A stretch of DNA of 64,000 nt from the NCBI RefSeq assembly GCF_002377905.1, contig NZ_DFQS01000037.1, positions 1 to 64,000 on the forward strand, written 5' to 3'. This DNA comes from Psychrobacter sp. UBA3483 (GTDB lineage Bacteria; Pseudomonadota; Gammaproteobacteria; Pseudomonadales; Moraxellaceae). Below are positions 29,373-38,296 of the stretch, in pieces. Made by a program: the position numbers and the translations under genes. The notes beneath the pieces were generated by a model. It searched no databases. It saw only the letters and a program-made list of their open reading frames with translations, and had not been told where the DNA came from. Positions within the stretch are counted from its first letter, which is position 1; each line of letters starts with the position of its first letter.

Positions 29373-29779
29373 TGGTACTAGCAGCGAGCGTGGCACAGGA
29401 GGTTGCAAATGTGCCGTTTGCCCACGAGGTGGCAGGCTTTGTGCAACCTGTTACTGAGGCGCAAAATGTACTGGGTATGATACCCATGAGCCATGGATTG
29501 ATTTTGGCCGGTATTTTATTTGCAATCGGTCTGTGCGGTGTCATGGTACGGCGTAATTTCTTATTTATGCTGATGAGCCTTGAAATCATGATGAATGCGA
29601 CGGCTTTGGCATTTGTGGTCGCCGGTAGCCGCTGGGTCGATCCAGATGGACAGATTATGTTTATCTTTATTTTGACACTAGCAGCAGCAGAGGCAGCCAT
29701 TGGTTTGGCAATATTATTGCGGTTTTACCATCAGCGTGGGCATCTCGATGTCGATAGCGCCAATGAGATGAAAGGATGA
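29372..29779 (+). CDS. nuoK: NADH-quinone oxidoreductase subunit K with N-terminal extension
   Basis: This is a three-span membrane subunit with conserved buried Glu residues in LMSLEIMMNATALAFV and AAAEAAIGLA. The family usually starts at a segment like MIPMSHGLILAG, which is residue 36 here. The start at 29372 is backed by AAGGAG 8 bases upstream and by a one-base overlap with the nuoJ stop (TGATGG), whereas no good ribosome site precedes residue 36. So about 35 extra N-terminal residues, mildly hydrophobic, are probably translated. 135 residues in total. Confidence 0.93.
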   Translation: MVLAASVAQEVANVPFAHEVAGFVQPVTEAQNVLGMIPMSHGLILAGILFAIGLCGVMVRRNFLFMLMSLEIMMNATALAFVVAGSRWVDPDGQIMFIFILTLAAAEAAIGLAILLRFYHQRGHLDVDSANEMKG

Positions 29780-29783
29780 TGTC

Positions 29784-31658
29784 ATGAGTTTATTACCATT
29801 AACCTTTATATTCCCGCTCGTTGGCTTTTTGATTTTAGCCTTTATGCGCGACAAATTAAGCGAGCAGGTGGCAGCGATTGTTGGTGTCGGTAGCATGCTG
29901 CTATCAGCGCTATGCACGCTGATGGTCAGCTACACCTTTTTGACCAGTAATCCTGCCGGTACAGTCATCGAGATTCCGCTATGGACATGGTTCCAAGTTG
30001 GCGATTTTGCACCAAGTTTTGGCTTAAGCTTTGATGGCTTGGCATTGACGATGACGGGTGTGATTACCGGTATCGGCTTTTTGATTCACCTGTTTGCCGC
30101 CTGGTATATGAAAGGTGAAACAGGCTTTGCGCGCTTTTTTAGCTATATGAACTTATTCGTCGCCAGCATGTTGTTGCTGGTATTGGCCGATAACTTGTTC
30201 TTACTTTATCTTGGCTGGGAAGGCGTCGGTATCTGTTCGTACCTTTTGATTGGTTTTTATTATCAAGACCGTGCCAATGGTCGGGCAGCGATGAAAGCCT
30301 TTACCGTCACCCGCGTTGGTGATGTGTTTTTGGCTTTTGGTTTGTTTTTATTATTTCGCGAATTTGGCACCCTGCATATTCAAGAGATTATTACCCGCGC
30401 GCCAGAAATCTTTGATATCAATAATCCAATAATGATTTTGACCACTATTATGCTCGTTGGTGGCGCAATGGGTAAATCAGCGCAGCTGCCCCTACATACC
30501 TGGCTTGCTGATGCGATGGCAGGTCCAACACCTGTATCGGCACTGATTCACGCTGCGACCATGGTTACCGCGGGTGTGTATCTGATCGCACGTCTGCATC
30601 CGTTATTTCTCCTTACCCCAGGCGTACTCTTGTACTGGGTTGGGGCAGTCGGTGCGTTGACGCTCGTCGTTGCTGGATTTTGTGCGTTGGCACAAACGGA
30701 TATTAAACGTATCCTTGCTTATTCGACCATGAGCCAGATTGGCTATATGTTCTTGGCACTCGGCGTTGGCGCATGGCAAGGGGCTATTTTCCACTTGATG
30801 ACGCATGCTTTCTTTAAAGCCTTGCTATTTTTATCATCAGGTGCGGTCATTCTTGCGGTCCATCATGAACAAAACATCTTTAAGATGGGCGGTTTACGCA
30901 AAAAGATTCCTTTAGTGTTTTGGTGTTATATCGTCGGTGGCGGTGCGCTTGCTGCGATACCTTGGGTTACCGTTGGTTTCTACTCTAAAGAAGCAATTCT
31001 GTGGGAAAGTTATGCCACTGGTCACCAAGTTTTATTCTATATGGGTGTATTCGGTGCCTTCTTAACCGCGCTTTATACCTTCCGTATGATTTGGATTATC
31101 TTCTTTGGTGAAGAAAAAACTCCTGCGCATAAACTGTCTGGGGTGTCATATTGGCTACCTTTGACGGTACTATTGGTATTATCAACCGCCGTTGGTGCGT
31201 GGATTACGCCGCCATTACAAGGCGTCTTGCCAGAGAGTGTTGGGCACTTGTTAGAAGTAGCGGGTCAAGCGCATGATAAACATACGGCGGAATATATCGC
31301 CATGGGTGCCATGCTTGCAGGCCTAATTATCGCGGCATTCTTATATGTCGCCGATAAAGGTCGCATGCTGACCCGCTTTAAGGAGACCTCTATAGGTGCA
31401 GCGTTATATCATTGGTGCTATCACGGTATGGGCTTTGATGCGCTATACGATATAGTTTTTGTAAAACCCTTTTTGTTCATCGGCCGCTTATTTAAAGCCG
31501 ACCCTATCGATAAAACGTGGCTTATTTTGCCGAAACTGGCATCTGCTGGTAACAAGGTATTGTCTGCGACGCAAACAGGGTCACTTCGAGGTTACGCTGC
31601 AAGCTTTGGCTTGGGTGTGGCTGTGCTGTTGGTGCTGGTAATGATGACGGTGGTATAA
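29784..31658 (+). CDS. nuoL: NADH-quinone oxidoreductase subunit L
   Basis: This is the distal antiporter-like proton-pumping subunit with a long lateral helix. Conserved parts are visible: LLYLGWEGVGICSYLLIGF (key Glu), MGKSAQLPLHTWLADAMAGPTPVSALIHAATMVTAG (in two adjacent blocks; key Lys and His) and a C-terminal amphipathic helix before the last span. 624 residues. It starts 4 bases after nuoK and ends 1 base before nuoM. Confidence 0.97.
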   Translation: MSLLPLTFIFPLVGFLILAFMRDKLSEQVAAIVGVGSMLLSALCTLMVSYTFLTSNPAGTVIEIPLWTWFQVGDFAPSFGLSFDGLALTMTGVITGIGFLIHLFAAWYMKGETGFARFFSYMNLFVASMLLLVLADNLFLLYLGWEGVGICSYLLIGFYYQDRANGRAAMKAFTVTRVGDVFLAFGLFLLFREFGTLHIQEIITRAPEIFDINNPIMILTTIMLVGGAMGKSAQLPLHTWLADAMAGPTPVSALIHAATMVTAGVYLIARLHPLFLLTPGVLLYWVGAVGALTLVVAGFCALAQTDIKRILAYSTMSQIGYMFLALGVGAWQGAIFHLMTHAFFKALLFLSSGAVILAVHHEQNIFKMGGLRKKIPLVFWCYIVGGGALAAIPWVTVGFYSKEAILWESYATGHQVLFYMGVFGAFLTALYTFRMIWIIFFGEEKTPAHKLSGVSYWLPLTVLLVLSTAVGAWITPPLQGVLPESVGHLLEVAGQAHDKHTAEYIAMGAMLAGLIIAAFLYVADKGRMLTRFKETSIGAALYHWCYHGMGFDALYDIVFVKPFLFIGRLFKADPIDKTWLILPKLASAGNKVLSATQTGSLRGYAASFGLGVAVLLVLVMMTVV

Positions 31659-31659
31659 G

Positions 31660-33288
31660 ATGATAGAGTTACAACAAACGTGGATGCTACCAGCATTAAT
31701 CGCAATTCCTTTTATCGCAGGGTTGCTATGTTGGTTGGTCGAACGCTTTAATAAACGTCTGCCGCGCTGGATTGCTCTAATCGGTATGACGTTAACCTTT
31801 GCCTTGTCACTGGTATTGTGGCAATACGGCGATTATAGCGGCATGAGTAGGCAGGTGATTGCGCCTCAGGCAAACGTGCCATGGGTTGCAGAATTTATGG
31901 TGCCATGGATACCAAGCTTTGGTATCAGCTTTCATTTGGCACTAGATGGCTTATCGCTGCTGATGGTTGGTTTAACAGGTCTGCTAGGTATTGCGGCAGT
32001 TGCCTGTTCGTGGAATGAGATTCAACGCCGCGTTGGTTTCTTCCATCTTAACCTTTTATGGAGCTTGGGCGGCGTGATTGGCGTGTTCTTAGCCATTGAC
32101 CTGTTCTTATTCTTCTTCTTTTGGGAGATGATGCTGGTTCCGATTTACTTCTTGATCGCTATTTGGGGTCATGATGTGGTTGGCGGCAAGACCAAAGAAT
32201 ACGCGGCAACCAAATTCTTTATTTATACCCAAGCCTCTGGTCTTATCATGCTGGTCGGTATTTTGATATTGGTCATTATCAGCTATGCGCAAAAAGGCAT
32301 GGTCAGCTTTAATTATAATGACTTACTCGGCACCTCACTTGGTGGCTGGGAATATCCGATCATGCTGTGCTTCTTTCTTGGTTTTGCCGTTAAGTTACCG
32401 ATTTTCCCTTTTCACGGCTGGCTACCTGACGCCCATGCGCAGGCGCCAACCGCAGGTTCGGTGGATTTGGCAGGGGTTTTAATTAAGACCGCCGCTTATG
32501 GTTTGATTCGTTTTGTCATACCGTTATTCCCAGCAGCGTCACAAGATTTTGCTCCGATTGCGATGACCTTGGGTACCATAGGTATCTTTTACGGGGCATG
32601 GCTGGCCTTTATGCAAACTGATATGAAGCGCTTACTGGCTTATACCAGTATCTCGCATATGGGTTTTGTGGTCTTAGCCATTTACGCGGGTACCTTAATT
32701 AGCTTGCAAGGTTTGATGATTCAAATGCTGGCGCACGGTTTAAGTTCGGCGGCACTGTTTATTATGGCAGGGCAGTTATACGAGCGCTTGCATACGCGCG
32801 ATTTGACTTTGATGGGCGGTATGTGGGGTCAGTTCCGTTATTATGCACCGATTCTGATGTTCTTTTGTGCCGCTTTACTTGGTATTCCAGGTACCGGTAA
32901 CTTCATCGGCGAGTTCTTGATTTTATTTGGCGCCTTTGCTGATTATCCCGTGTTTGTGGTGTTTGCGACCTTTAGCTTGGTATTGGCAGGGTTATACTCG
33001 CTTATCTTGATTCACCGTGCCATGTTCGGTAGCAATAATATTAAAGAAGTGGCGTTACGAGAGACCGAAACCCATGGTTTGCCTTCACGTCCATTAAAAG
33101 ATTTGGGTAAGCGCGAGCTGTCGTTGCTACTGATGCTCGCAGCAGGTTTGGTCTGGCTCGGTCTGTATCCACAGCCGTTCCTTGATACTTCAAGTCACGC
33201 CATGCAGTGGATTAATAACGCATATATGTACAGTCAAGTGACACAAGTAGACGCATCGCAGCTGCTTGATGCAATGGAGGCACGTTAA
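31660..33288 (+). CDS. nuoM: NADH-quinone oxidoreductase subunit M
   Basis: This is the second antiporter-like pumping subunit. Seen: FFFFWEMMLVPIYFLIAIWG (key Glu), AVKLPIFPFHGWLPDAHAQAP (core Lys and His, split) and LLAYTSISHMGFV. 542 residues, slightly longer than E. coli. Tightly packed between nuoL and nuoN. Confidence 0.97.
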   Translation: MIELQQTWMLPALIAIPFIAGLLCWLVERFNKRLPRWIALIGMTLTFALSLVLWQYGDYSGMSRQVIAPQANVPWVAEFMVPWIPSFGISFHLALDGLSLLMVGLTGLLGIAAVACSWNEIQRRVGFFHLNLLWSLGGVIGVFLAIDLFLFFFFWEMMLVPIYFLIAIWGHDVVGGKTKEYAATKFFIYTQASGLIMLVGILILVIISYAQKGMVSFNYNDLLGTSLGGWEYPIMLCFFLGFAVKLPIFPFHGWLPDAHAQAPTAGSVDLAGVLIKTAAYGLIRFVIPLFPAASQDFAPIAMTLGTIGIFYGAWLAFMQTDMKRLLAYTSISHMGFVVLAIYAGTLISLQGLMIQMLAHGLSSAALFIMAGQLYERLHTRDLTLMGGMWGQFRYYAPILMFFCAALLGIPGTGNFIGEFLILFGAFADYPVFVVFATFSLVLAGLYSLILIHRAMFGSNNIKEVALRETETHGLPSRPLKDLGKRELSLLLMLAAGLVWLGLYPQPFLDTSSHAMQWINNAYMYSQVTQVDASQLLDAMEAR

Positions 33289-33291
33289 GTC

Positions 33292-34770
33292 ATGAATGAA
33301 TTTACGACGAATGATTTGATGGGGCTGATGCCTTATGCGCCAATCATTGCGGTAGTATTGACAGTATTGGTAGTGATGATTGCCATCACCATTAAGCGCT
33401 CACATATGGTAATCGGTACCATTTCGGTGGTTGGTTTAAACATAGGGCTGTTTGCCTTGCTTGGGCAAATGACTGGCATCATCGATAGCGGTACGCTTGT
33501 GCCAACGGCTGAGCAGTTATTTGTGATTGATAACTTTGCCCAGTTTAATATGGTGGTCATCTTAATCTGTGCTTTGGCCTGTTTTACGCTGTCTTATGCC
33601 TATCTAGCTGATTTAGATGATCATAAAGAAGAGCTGTATTTGCTTATGCTGCTATCGACTGTTGGTGCGCTTTTGATGGTCAGCGCCCAGCATTTAGCCT
33701 CATTCTTTATGAGCCTTGAGATGCTGTCGATTCCGTTATACGGCATGCTGGCTTATACCTATATGCGTAAGCGCTCGCTTGAGTCGGGGCTAAAGTATTT
33801 GGTGCTCTCAGCCACGGCATCAGCAACGCTGCTGATGGGTATGGCATTTATTTATGCAGAAGTGGGCTCGCTCGCTTTCAAGCCTATCAGTATGACGTTG
33901 GTCGATCTCTTTGAGTCGCCACTATTAATCGTCGGTACAGCGATGATGATGTTTGGTATTGCTTTTAAACTGTCTGCTGCGCCATTTCATATATGGACGC
34001 CAGATGTGTACGAAGGCGCACCAGCACCTGTCGCTACTTATTTGGCATCGGTCACCAAAGTGGCGATGATGGCACTTGCTGTTCGCTTCTTGATTGATAC
34101 GTCGCTATTGGCATTGCCATCAGTACAGATGCTGCTCATGGTTATGGCCACCTTGTCGATACTAGTAGGTAACTTATTAGCGGTACGTCAGACTAGCCTT
34201 AAGCGTCTGCTTGGTTACTCGTCGATTGCTCATATGGGCTATGTGCTTATCGTGATTGTCAGCATTGGCTCAGCCGCTGATAGTATCTCAAGCATGTATA
34301 TGGCGATTTATGCCTTTACCTCTATCGGTGCCTTTGGTGTTGTTACCTTGATGTCGAGCCCGTATCGCTTGGCGGGTGAAGCAGATGAATTGACCCATTA
34401 TAAAGGGCTGTTCTGGCGTCGTCCGGTATTGACCGCGGTGATGACCATTATGATGTTGTCATTGGCAGGTATTCCATTGACCGCAGGCTTTATCACTAAG
34501 CTGTTTGCGATTCTTGCCGCCGTTCAAGGTACCAACTGGTTCTTGGCTGGCATGATTATCTTGGGTAGTGCCATTGGTCTGTTTTATTACTTGCGTGTCA
34601 TGCTCACGCTATTTAAACGTCCGAAACAATTTATTGAATTTGACGTCTCAAAGCAGTGGGGCTTGCGTACGGGCGGTATCATGGTTATCGCCGTCACCGC
34701 CATCATTCTCTTCTTTGGTATATTGCCGAATAGTATGATTGAATGGGCAAGTTTGGCTCGTATTTGGTAA
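33292..34770 (+). CDS. nuoN: NADH-quinone oxidoreductase subunit N
   Basis: This is the third antiporter-like subunit and the last gene of the operon. Seen: FFMSLEMLSIPLYGMLAY (key Glu), GIAFKLSAAPFHIWTPDVYEGAP (Lys/His region, split) and LLGYSSIAHMGYVLI. 492 residues. A strong terminator follows about 70 bases downstream, closing the 13-gene set. Confidence 0.97.
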   Translation: MNEFTTNDLMGLMPYAPIIAVVLTVLVVMIAITIKRSHMVIGTISVVGLNIGLFALLGQMTGIIDSGTLVPTAEQLFVIDNFAQFNMVVILICALACFTLSYAYLADLDDHKEELYLLMLLSTVGALLMVSAQHLASFFMSLEMLSIPLYGMLAYTYMRKRSLESGLKYLVLSATASATLLMGMAFIYAEVGSLAFKPISMTLVDLFESPLLIVGTAMMMFGIAFKLSAAPFHIWTPDVYEGAPAPVATYLASVTKVAMMALAVRFLIDTSLLALPSVQMLLMVMATLSILVGNLLAVRQTSLKRLLGYSSIAHMGYVLIVIVSIGSAADSISSMYMAIYAFTSIGAFGVVTLMSSPYRLAGEADELTHYKGLFWRRPVLTAVMTIMMLSLAGIPLTAGFITKLFAILAAVQGTNWFLAGMIILGSAIGLFYYLRVMLTLFKRPKQFIEFDVSKQWGLRTGGIMVIAVTAIILFFGILPNSMIEWASLARIW

Positions 34771-34838
34771 GTGTAAAATATGAGCAGAGGTTTTCGATAT
34801 TGAGAACCGCTGCTTATCGATAATGACGGTTAGAAAAC

Positions 34839-34884
34839 CAAGATGCGCCAGCTTTATGATAAGCTTGGCGCATCTTTTGTTTTA
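34839..34884 (+). terminator. Terminator of the nuo operon
   Basis: AGATGCGCCA-GCTT pairs with AAGC-TTGGCGCATCT around a short loop, followed by TTTTGTTTT. A weaker stem (AGCAG.GGTT...AACC.CTGCT) lies just upstream at about 34783-34814. Confidence 0.85.
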
Positions 34885-34965
34885 GAGCCTTTAAAAAGTC
34901 AAAAACATAGCCATCTATAACCATAAGCAATCATAAATCATAAAAAACGAGGGTGAATCATTATT

Positions 34966-35808
34966 ATGAGTGACAATATTCAAAAAGTAACAGTGCTCAG
35001 TAAAACCACGTGGACGCCCAATCTCTTTAGCTTTACCGTCAGTCGTCCTGATAGTTTTAAATTTACCGCAGGGCAATTTGTGCGTTTGGGCGTTAATCCC
35101 AGTCAATTAAACTACTATAAGCAATTGAGTAAAGTAGCTGATGCTGAAGAAGACGAAGACCTGAACGAAACATTGGATGAGGATATCTTCCGCGCGTATT
35201 CAATCGTCTCTTCACCCTTTGATGAAATCCTAGAATTCTTCTCTATTGTTATCCCTGATGGCGCCTTTACCTCGCAGCTGCAACACCTAGAAGTCGGCGA
35301 TGAGCTATTACTCAACACCATGCCGTTTGGCTTTTTAACTTTAGCCCGTTATCAAAAACCACTGCCAAAAGACTTATGGTTGCTGGCGACAGGTACAGGT
35401 TTAGCGCCTTTTTTATCGATGCTGCAAGACTTAAAAACCTGGGAAGACTACGAGCATATCGTCTTGGCTTATAGCGCGCGCTCGATAGAAGAGCTCGCTT
35501 ATATTGAGAAGATTGAAAGCTTACAAGAAGATTTTGGCTCGTTGGTGGATAATCCAGCCAAGCTTATCTTTATTCCTATCGTTACCCGCGAGCCTGTCGA
35601 GGGCGCATTAACTGAGCGCTTGCCAAAGCTATTATTAGATGGAACGCTACAAGAGCGCGCTGGCATTGATTTGGACGTCGATAGTACACACGTGATGCTA
35701 TGCGGCAACCCAGAAATGGTCGAAGATACAAAAGAGACATTAAAGAGCTTAGGCTTGGTGATGAATCGCCGCGGCGAGGGCAATATCGCGGTGGAAAACT
35801 ATTGGTAG
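34966..35808 (+). CDS. fpr: Ferredoxin-NADP+ reductase
   Basis: This FAD enzyme moves electrons between NADPH and ferredoxin or flavodoxin. Seen: RAYSIVSSP (FAD contact), the glycine motif GTGLAPFLSM (NADP), VMLCGNPEMVEDT and the C-terminal aromatic EGNIAVENYW. At 280 residues it is about 30 longer than E. coli Fpr because of an acidic insert (ADAEEDEDLNETLDED) near residue 62, just before the FAD motif. Terminators lie on both sides, so it is probably monocistronic. Confidence 0.92.
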   Translation: MSDNIQKVTVLSKTTWTPNLFSFTVSRPDSFKFTAGQFVRLGVNPSQLNYYKQLSKVADAEEDEDLNETLDEDIFRAYSIVSSPFDEILEFFSIVIPDGAFTSQLQHLEVGDELLLNTMPFGFLTLARYQKPLPKDLWLLATGTGLAPFLSMLQDLKTWEDYEHIVLAYSARSIEELAYIEKIESLQEDFGSLVDNPAKLIFIPIVTREPVEGALTERLPKLLLDGTLQERAGIDLDVDSTHVMLCGNPEMVEDTKETLKSLGLVMNRRGEGNIAVENYW

Positions 35809-35847
35809 GCGGATGATTGCTACAAGTTGATAGAGTCAGTATTCATT

Positions 35848-35898
35848 AAAAAAACGCCAATGCTTAAAGATAATCGTCTTTAAGTATTGGCGTTTTTT
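35848..35898. terminator. Bidirectional terminator
   Basis: AAAAAACGCCAATGCTTAAAGA pairs (one mismatch) with the complementary arm ending in GGCGTTTTTT, around a 6-base loop. It serves fpr on the plus strand and the converging 35944-36741 gene on the minus strand. Confidence 0.85.
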
Positions 35899-35943
35899 GT
35901 AGGCAGCGTTTGGAAGGCTTTTAATACGTTTATAAAACTAGAC

Positions 35944-36741
35944 TTATGAAGTAGGTTCTAAACTTGGCTCAGTAGCATCAGCAATTGGATTGATAGGCCC
36001 TTGCATCAATTCAGGCTCATCCTTATCGCTAATGATATCTTCATTGGCATTGCTGGCCAGCAAATCTCGATAATTGATTTGCGTTTTAAGCACCAATTGT
36101 TCTTCTTCAAGCTCGCCATAATTGACTTGCACTTTATATAAGGTGCTCATTATTTTTTTGTTCTTTTTTAGCCAGCGATTGATATCAAGGTAGATAATCT
36201 CTTCTTTGGCGCGGGCGATATTGATATAAGACAAAATAAAACCTAACGGATCTTTTTTGAGCACGCTATGATAGAACCAAATAAACAGTTTAAGACCTTG
36301 GCGTTTGATAAAGGATTCACAGCGCAAGTTAAGCACATCGGTATAAGTCAGCTGTCCAAAAACAAAGCGCTGGACGTTGCGATCCAGCTGCACATGAACC
36401 AAGCTAAAATTACTTGCTACTTCTGCATAAATCCCGCCGACATCAATCGTACAATACAAGCGAAACCAGTCGTCATGTATCTCAACGCGCAGCTCTAAAA
36501 TGGCTTTGACGTTATCGGTGACAAATTTTTGTAGCGCATCGTTGACATAAATTTGGGCAACCGGCAAGGACAGCTCTTCCTCGAATTTATCCGTGGTTCT
36601 GTCATAGATACTTTTGACGGCTTGGCTAAGACGCTCCCAGCCATCGCTAAAGGACTCGTCAAAACGGTCAGCGATACTGTCGAATAACTCTTCAAAACTG
36701 TCTGAATTATCCATATTGTCTCTATGATCAAAGTTACTCAA
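35944..36741 (-). CDS. Unknown acidic protein, 265 residues
   Basis: I do not recognise this protein. It has a very acidic N-terminus (residues 1-55, many Asp/Glu/Ser), a central region of about 140 residues that looks folded and aromatic-rich (with WFRLYCTIDVGGIYAEV and LKLFIWFYHSVLKKDPLGFILSY), and an acidic, Pro-containing C-terminal tail. There is no signal peptide and no clear membrane span, so it is probably cytoplasmic. The start is TTG with AAGGA 8 bases upstream; an ATG at codon 10 is the alternative. It stands alone, divergent from the TonB-like gene. Even codon use and clean boundaries suggest a real gene. Confidence 0.75.
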   Translation of the reverse strand: MSNFDHRDNMDNSDSFEELFDSIADRFDESFSDGWERLSQAVKSIYDRTTDKFEEELSLPVAQIYVNDALQKFVTDNVKAILELRVEIHDDWFRLYCTIDVGGIYAEVASNFSLVHVQLDRNVQRFVFGQLTYTDVLNLRCESFIKRQGLKLFIWFYHSVLKKDPLGFILSYINIARAKEEIIYLDINRWLKKNKKIMSTLYKVQVNYGELEEEQLVLKTQINYRDLLASNANEDIISDKDEPELMQGPINPIADATEPSLEPTS

Positions 36742-37285
36742 ACTTATTATCCTTATAATTATTCATTATTTAATGGCAGGCGCAAAAGTGTTTATAAAAC
36801 AGTATATATCAAAATGACAGTAGGCAAAATGGACGTCTACGTTTTGTATCATTGGGCAGTCAGGCCGTTTACTGTCAAATGTAGAAACCTTTAAAGGTAC
36901 AAAGCCTTTGTGAGGCTATTTTCTAAACATACGAATTTTGAGGTTAGTAGTGGATAAATAGACAAACAAGCCTGCATCTAAGTGATTGATTAAGTAGCAA
37001 CGGTATACGCTTGTGCTAGCGACGTAATTCTATCTCATGGTATGATAGCGCCGGCATTGGTCGACGAGCACTTAATTTACCGAATAGCGCCTATGACGCC
37101 TTGTAGCAACCGGCCTTATATAGCCAATTCAATATAAAAGTGGTTCGTTTAAAATAGGACTCTGCTGGAATAAATTTTCCTCGCTTGCTGTGCGCTTCGC
37201 ATTCCAGAGGCTTCGCAAAATTTATTCCAGTGGCAGTATAATATTTCTAAATGGAATCTACTATATTCATCAGCTGAGACCTACT
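36742..37285. other. Intergenic region between the unknown gene and the TonB-like gene
   Basis: About 540 bases without a supported gene. It should hold the two divergent promoters and contains the inverted-repeat element at 37165-37230. A TATAAT at 37236-37241, just past that element, may be the -10 box of the TonB-like gene, but no good -35 box is seen. Confidence 0.5.
37165..37230. repeat. Inverted-repeat element (REP/MITE-like)
   Basis: A perfect 14-bp inverted repeat, CTGGAATAAATTTT (37165-37178) and AAAATTTATTCCAG (37217-37230), encloses 38 bases containing GCGCTTCGC and GGCTTCGC and a second ATTCCAG. Outside the arms CTGC and GCAG can extend the pairing with a bulge. A compact palindrome of this kind in an intergenic region resembles a repetitive extragenic element; other copies were not noticed in this window. 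Confidence 0.6.
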
Positions 37286-38173
37286 GTGACTTCGATTAAA
37301 GACTCGCAAAGCTATCATTTTTCAGCGCAAGCGCCCAAGCGCGATATCAGTTTGCCGATGGCGGTGGTGATAGCCGTCAGTGTTCATGCGCTGATTATTT
37401 TTGGCATTAGTTTTTCGCTGGGGCAAGACCCTGCTGGCATGATGCAGGACGTCGCAAAAGCTTTGACCGAGAATATGCAGCCAAATGAAGATGCGCAGTT
37501 TATTGCCAATGCGTCCCAACAAGGCGGCGGCACGGTGCAAGAGCAAATACGCCAAGCAACCGACCAGAGTAGTCCGGTGGCAGCCGAGCAAATGAGCGAG
37601 ACGCAAGATGTGATTGACCTGCAGCGTCAAGTTCGGCAGCAGCGCTATCAAGAAAGCTATCTACGTACCACTCTCAGCTGGCGTCAAGCGAGCGTCGAGT
37701 CTGATAATGACAGCAAGCAAGAACAAGATGATATGAAGGCGCAAGAAGAGCGTCTGCGTAAGCAAATCGCGACTTTGGAGGCGCAGCTGTCACAGCGGCA
37801 ACAGCTGTATGCGACCAAATCAAAAGTCGTGACCGTCGATAGCAACTCGACAACCCGCGGTGCCGCTGCCGATTATATCAACACCTTTCGTGAGCACGTT
37901 GAGCGCGTCGGGAATCTGCAATATCCTGCGCAAGCACGCGCCCAAGGTATCACCGGCGAGGTACGTTTGATGGTGATTATCAGCAATGATGGCAATATTA
38001 AAGCCATTCGTTTACTTGAGAGCTCAAACTCGACGATACTAGATGAGGCGGCCAAGCAGTCGGTCAGACAAGCGGCGCCCTTTGGTAAATTTACCGAAGA
38101 TATGAATGATATTGTTGAGCTGCGTCTGATACGTACCTATCGTTACAGTGATAGAGTAGACGTCACCTATTAA
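37286..38173 (+). CDS. TonB-like energy transducer protein
   Basis: TonB proteins pass energy from the inner membrane to outer-membrane receptors. Seen: a short cytoplasmic N-terminus, one membrane span (MAVVIAVSVHALIIFGISFSL), a Gln-rich coiled coil (periplasmic, about residues 85-175) and a C-terminal TonB domain (YPAQARAQGITGEVRLMVI to the RTYRY end). The start is uncertain: an earlier in-frame GTG at 37190 lies inside the inverted repeat and is unlikely; the GTG at 37286 is used here. No exbB or exbD is nearby. The long coiled coil replaces the usual Pro-rich spacer. Confidence 0.8.
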   Translation: MTSIKDSQSYHFSAQAPKRDISLPMAVVIAVSVHALIIFGISFSLGQDPAGMMQDVAKALTENMQPNEDAQFIANASQQGGGTVQEQIRQATDQSSPVAAEQMSETQDVIDLQRQVRQQRYQESYLRTTLSWRQASVESDNDSKQEQDDMKAQEERLRKQIATLEAQLSQRQQLYATKSKVVTVDSNSTTRGAAADYINTFREHVERVGNLQYPAQARAQGITGEVRLMVIISNDGNIKAIRLLESSNSTILDEAAKQSVRQAAPFGKFTEDMNDIVELRLIRTYRYSDRVDVTY

Positions 38174-38296
38174 CTTTGTTTAAATTTAGTGCCGGTCTTA
38201 TATAGTTATTATGCATTTTTTAAAAAAGGTTAAATGATAATAAACATTAAAAAGACAAAAATTAATGATAAAACAGTTTGGGAATAAAGAGCCAGT

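Noticed and set aside
37190..37285. Upstream GTG extension of the TonB-like protein
   Set aside because: The start codon lies inside the inverted-repeat element and the added residues do not look like a TonB N-terminus.
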